Shown one piece after another: positions 5,901 to 8,019 of a stretch of DNA of 8,019 nt; position 1 is the first letter of the stretch, and every line of letters starts with the position of its first letter. A model generated the notes under the pieces. The model saw nothing but the letters and a program-made list of their open reading frames with translations. It had not been told where the DNA came from and did not search any database. Source of the DNA: Rhodospirillaceae bacterium. GTDB taxonomy: Bacteria > Pseudomonadota > Alphaproteobacteria > Rhodospirillales > 2-02-FULL-58-16. Where the stretch lies: positions 1 through 8,019 of the forward strand of contig DUZD01000187.1 in the NCBI GenBank assembly GCA_013349695.1, written 5' to 3'. The position numbers and the translations under genes were made by a program.

Positions 5901-6967
5901 GTGGCTGTCTACGATTTCCAACGTTTCAAGTTGCTGTTGGTCGAGGACAATAATTTTATACGCCGCATCCTCGAGGACATGCTGAGGAGTTTTCGATTCG
6001 GCCATGTGACGGCCCGCGCCAACGGCCAGGAGGCCATCGAGCTAAGGGCATGCGCGACAACCCGGAGACGGCGAGCACCGCCGGCTTGGACCTGGTGGTC
6101 ACGGACCTGCTGATGGCTCCTATCAATGGGCTGTTGCTAACGCGCTGGCTGCGCACGGCGAAGGAATCTCCCAGCCGGTTCGCGCCCATCATCATGCTGT
6201 CCGGCGCCGCCGACAGCGATTATGTGAACTCGGCGCGAGATTTGGGCGCCACCGAGTTTCTGGGCAAGCCGTTCTCGGCCGAGACGGTCTACAAACGCAT
6301 CCTCGAGGTCATCGATTACCCGCGTCAGTTCATCGCCACCGCCAACTATTTCGGTCCCGACCGCCGCCGCAAACAAATCGGCCCCCTGGGCGAGGAGATG
6401 CGCCTGACCAAACAAGAGAACATCACCACCGTCTACTCCGCCGCCAAGGTGGTGAAGCCGAAGAAAGGCAGCGCCGATGTCTGGTGCTTCCGCCTGCCCA
6501 ACCGCTTGAAGGAAATGGCGGCGGGCGGCATGGGCGGCGGCGAACCCGGCGAGATGCCCACCGATCTTCTGGAGGAGGCCGAGGCGCATCTGGAGCGCGC
6601 CGCCCTCGACTTCACCGATTGGGCCAACAACTACCTGTCGCAACTCGCCAAACTGTGCGCCGAGGTGCTGGCCAAGGAGGGGCGCCGCAACACCTACTTC
6701 GAACAGATCAACCTGTTGGCCCACGAGCTGCGCGGCCAGGGAGGCACCTTCGGCTATCCGCTGATCACCATCTTCGGCAAGATGCTCTACGAATGCACCG
6801 GCGAGGGCTGCCGCGAGGACGACGCCGCCGTCGACATCGTCAAGGCCCACATCGACGCCATGCGCGCGGTGCTGCGCGAGAAGATCGGCGGCGACGGCGG
6901 CGAGATCGGACGGGCGTTGATGGAGATGCTGAAAGAGGCGGTCGAGAAGAACGCGGCGGCGAATTAG
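5901..6967 (+). pseudogene. Response regulator with receiver domain and Hpt-like tail, frameshifted
   Basis: Two frames join into one 355-residue protein. Frame one starts at GTG 5901 and supplies receiver strand 1 and the acidic pocket (KLLLVEDNNF) through GQEAIEL. At about 6043 one base seems missing (GAGCT-AAGGGC) and the protein continues in the other frame with KGMRDNPETASTAG. Joined numbering gives phospho-acceptor Asp69 in LDLVVTDLLM, Ser101 in IIMLSGAAD and Lys123 in LGKPFS, a complete receiver set. Then come YFGPDRRRK, a linker, and a helical C-terminus with LLAHELRGQGGTFGYP, an Hpt-like signature with His265. It would take part in a phosphorelay, but no output domain for DNA binding is visible. 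Without correction only a headless form from ATG 6050 would be made. The intact downstream 300 codons suggest either very recent mutation or a sequence error. Confidence 0.8.
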
Positions 6968-7034
6968 GCCGGCCGGCGCGGCCGACGTCACCGGCGCCGG
7001 CAACCCGCCGCCGAACGCGAAAAAAATATAAGAA

Positions 7035-7071
7035 AATCAGTATCCTGAATAATATACAACTAATACTGATT
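7035..7071. repeat. 9-bp perfect inverted repeat
   Basis: AATCAGTAT (7035-7043) and ATACTGATT (7063-7071) are exact reverse complements 19 bases apart. The right arm overlaps a 19-base stretch (7062-7080) that matches the classical Fur box at 14 of 19 positions. It may be a regulator site or a weak A+T-rich hairpin. Confidence 0.5.
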
Positions 7072-7107
7072 ATCATCCTCAATATTTTTGGAGCCGGCGA
7101 TCTTGTT

Positions 7108-7135
7108 GATTGCAAGTCCAATCGTTTGTTTTTTT
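7108..7135 (+). terminator. Weak stem with T tract, possible terminator
   Basis: GATTG-CAAGTC-CAATC (7108-7123) is followed by TTTGTTTTTTT. The 5-bp stem is short but the T tract is good, so this is the best candidate end for transcripts coming from the response-regulator gene. Confidence 0.4.
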
Positions 7136-7157
7136 AGCCATTTCTTATGAACTTGTG

Positions 7158-7186
7158 TTGACAGACAAGCCATTTCGTGGAAAATT
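7158..7186 (+). promoter_or_regulatory. Candidate mms6 promoter
   Basis: A perfect -35 TTGACA (7158-7163), a 17-base spacer and a weak -10 AAAATT (7181-7186). Transcription would begin near 7193, giving a leader of about 170 bases containing both hairpins below. Confidence 0.4.
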
Positions 7187-7213
7187 CAACGCGAGCTAAA
7201 AATTCAGTAAATT

Positions 7214-7252
7214 CCCCCCCCCTCCTGCAACCTAAAGTTGAGGGGAGGGGGG
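7214..7252 (+). repeat. C-run/G-run hairpin in the mms6 leader
   Basis: A run of nine C (7214-7222) and CAAC (7228-7231) pair with GTTG (7237-7240) and the purine run AGGGGAGGGGGG (7241-7252) across the loop CTAAA, with small bulges. It would be a very stable RNA stem. There is no T run after it, so it is not a standard terminator. Confidence 0.5.
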
Positions 7253-7284
7253 AGTGGTTGAAGAACCTATCGAGAGAATTTGAG

Positions 7285-7340
7285 CCCTTTGCCAGGCGAT
7301 TGACTCCTTTATTTTCAGGCGAGTCAGGCGGGCAAAAGGG
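7285..7340 (+). repeat. Two-tier inverted repeat just before mms6
   Basis: The outer arms CCCTTTGCC (7285-7293) and GGCAAAAGGG (7331-7340) pair with one bulged A. The inner arms TGACTC (7301-7306) and GAGTCA (7321-7326) pair exactly, leaving a 14-base loop. It ends 25 bases before the mms6 ATG. It could be an RNA leader structure or a protein-binding site. Confidence 0.5.
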
Positions 7341-7365
7341 ACGAAACACTTGCTAGCTTGGATCA

Positions 7366-7857
7366 ATGGTCGCGACACAAACATTGACGGCACAATCCGG
7401 GGCCGCCGCCAAAGACACCGCAGCCAAAACCGCCGGCAAATTGGCGGAAGCCGAAATGGAGGGCGGCCGCGAGGCAGTCCGGGAGGGCGGCCGCGAGACG
7501 GCTCGTGAGATGGCTGCGAAGAAAGGCGCCACGGCGAAAGGCGCCGGCATGAAAGGCATTCCGGCGGCCGGCGCCACCAAGGGTTTCGTTGCGGGCGGCG
7601 GCAAAGGCGCCGGGCTGGCGGCCAAGGCCGCCGGAACGACGGCGGCAGGCGCCAAGACGACGGCGGCCGGAAGCGCCCTTGTCCCGGTCAAGGGGCTGGG
7701 CCTTGGTCTCGGTCTCGGTCTCGGTGTCTGGGGACCGGTGATCCTGGGGCTCGTCGCGGCGGTGGCGATTTTCGGTTATGTCAGCAGCCGGAAAGTCGAG
7801 AAAGGGCAGTCGGACGAAGAGATCGAACTGGCGGACGCTCTCGCCGGGGAGGGGTAA
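7366..7857 (+). CDS. mms6: Mms6-like magnetosome membrane protein
   Basis: 163 residues. Mms6 is a small magnetosome-membrane protein that binds iron at the crystal surface and shapes growing magnetite in magnetotactic bacteria. The diagnostic part is 109-163: KG, then five Leu-Gly pairs (111-120), VWGP (121-124), a hydrophobic helix VILGLVAAVAIFGYV (about 125-139), and the tail SRKVEKGQSDEEIELADALA, whose acidic SDEEIE is the iron/magnetite-binding signature. Known Mms6 has nearly the same tail. MamG and MamD share the Leu-Gly motif but not this acidic end. The N-terminal 105 residues are Ala/Gly/Lys-rich with a charged repeat, GGREAVREGGRETARE (33-48). In known strains the N-terminal region is cleaved off. 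I used ATG 7366; the ribosome binding site is weak. The next gene starts 143 bases after the stop and may belong to the same operon. Confidence 0.88.
   Translation: MVATQTLTAQSGAAAKDTAAKTAGKLAEAEMEGGREAVREGGRETAREMAAKKGATAKGAGMKGIPAAGATKGFVAGGGKGAGLAAKAAGTTAAGAKTTAAGSALVPVKGLGLGLGLGLGVWGPVILGLVAAVAIFGYVSSRKVEKGQSDEEIELADALAGEG
7458..7497 (+). repeat. Tandem 16-bp repeat inside mms6
   Basis: GGAGGGCGGCCGCGAG occurs at 7458-7473 and again exactly at 7482-7497, a period of 24 bases or eight codons. It encodes the duplicated EGGRE units of the charged N-terminal part. Confidence 0.8.
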
Positions 7858-7863
7858 ACGACG

Positions 7864-7879
7864 TTCCGGTTCATCGGAA
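7864..7879 (+). terminator. Weak hairpin after mms6
   Basis: TTCCG-GTTCAT-CGGAA, 6 bases after the mms6 stop, forms only 5 bp and is followed by A-rich then T-containing DNA. It is a poor terminator, and readthrough into the next gene is possible. Confidence 0.2.
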
Positions 7880-7957
7880 AATGAAATTTTACTTTTGATA
7901 TATTTAACCCGCATTGCCCAGATGACCCTGTAATTTGACGACAGCGCACCCGGATTC

Positions 7958-7976
7958 TGGTATAAGAATCATTATG
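7958..7976. promoter_or_regulatory. Candidate Fur-like site before the last gene
   Basis: The 19 bases TGGTATAAGAATCATTATG match the classical Fur box GATAATGATAATCATTATC at 12 positions, with AATCATTAT exact. It overlaps TATAAG, a possible -10 element, 24 bases before the ATG at 8001. Iron control would suit a magnetosome operon. This is a pattern match only. Confidence 0.3.
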
Positions 7977-8000
7977 TTATAGACAGACTTGGGGTGTTGA

Positions 8001-8019
8001 TATGGCTCACCCGATGGGT
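8001..8019 (+). CDS. Start of a further gene, cut by the window end
   Basis: ATG 8001 is preceded by GGGGTG 6 bases upstream, a plausible ribosome binding site, and begins MAHPMG. Only six codons are visible, so no product can be assigned. In other magnetotactic bacteria mms6 is followed by or near mmsF and further mms genes; these first residues are not enough to say whether it is one of them. Confidence 0.4.

Larger units (their letters stand above)
6968..7365. other. A+T-rich structured region upstream of mms6
   Basis: About 400 bases without a supported gene. The first 50 bases are G+C-rich palindromic DNA (GGCCGGCCGG, CCGGCGCCGG). From about 7020 the DNA turns A+T-rich and contains a 9-bp inverted repeat, a T-tract hairpin, a TTGACA promoter candidate and two large hairpins before mms6; each is listed separately. 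The change in composition from the response-regulator gene is abrupt. Confidence 0.6.

Noticed and set aside
6137..7003. A 288-codon minus-strand frame opposite the response regulator
   Set aside because: Shadow frame with biased composition; the plus-strand receiver and Hpt-like motifs are decisive.
7100..7140. A tRNA-Cys-like anticodon arm (GATTGCAAGTC)
   Set aside because: No acceptor, D or T arm can be built around it; the short stem with a T tract is better read as a weak terminator.
7214..7253. G-quadruplex in the G-run before mms6
   Set aside because: Only two uninterrupted G runs are present (four and six G) with no further runs nearby; pairing with the C run is the simpler structure.
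7363..7914. A 183-codon minus-strand frame opposite mms6
   Set aside because: Arg/Ala-rich complement of the Gly/Ala-rich Mms6 coding sequence, without its own signals.
7935..7966. TTGACG and TATAAG as a promoter pair for the last gene
   Set aside because: The spacer is 20 bases, too long for a normal sigma-70 promoter, so I kept only the Fur-like pattern there.

Overview
The window looks like chromosomal DNA of a magnetotactic alphaproteobacterium, probably of the Rhodospirillales (Magnetospirillum-like). The main evidence is the gene at 7366-7857, whose C-terminal half has the (Leu-Gly)n / WGP / hydrophobic helix / acidic-tail layout of the magnetite-shaping magnetosome protein Mms6. Supporting evidence is a G+C-rich housekeeping background (lipB, tRNA-Leu, mgtE), an RquA-type rhodoquinone enzyme, and a receiver protein with an Hpt-like tail of a kind I associate with this group.

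Layout. 1-161: no gene seen. 162-458 (-): a phosphotransfer (Hpt) domain. 511-1350 (-): RquA-like methyltransferase family protein. 1392-1493 (-): a 33-codon candidate microprotein gene just upstream of rquA. 1554-1567: a perfect FNR/FixK-type palindrome, well placed to drive the microprotein-rquA-Hpt group when oxygen is low. 1580-2260 (-): lipB. 2379-2465 (+): tRNA-Leu(GAG), followed by a strong terminator. 2541-3974 (+): the Mg2+ transporter/channel gene mgtE.

After mgtE the character changes. From about 4070 to 5900 the DNA holds lower-G+C stretches, a frameshifted orphan membrane-protein gene, a decayed sulfotransferase fragment and what looks like an IS110-family transposase scrap. This resembles an island edge or a recombination scar. 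A receiver/Hpt-like response-regulator gene (5901-6967) follows; it carries one frameshift. An A+T-rich, structured intergenic region of about 400 bp (6968-7365) then leads to mms6, and a further gene begins at 8001 and runs off the end.

How the parts may work together. The left block suggests respiration adapted to low oxygen: rhodoquinone would serve low-potential respiration, and the FNR-type site would link it to oxygen. The right block is the start of a magnetosome (mms6-type) operon, with candidate Fur-like sites and leader hairpins upstream. Both fit a microaerobic or anaerobic magnetite-forming cell. The promoter, operator and start-site calls come from reading the sequence only and are untested.
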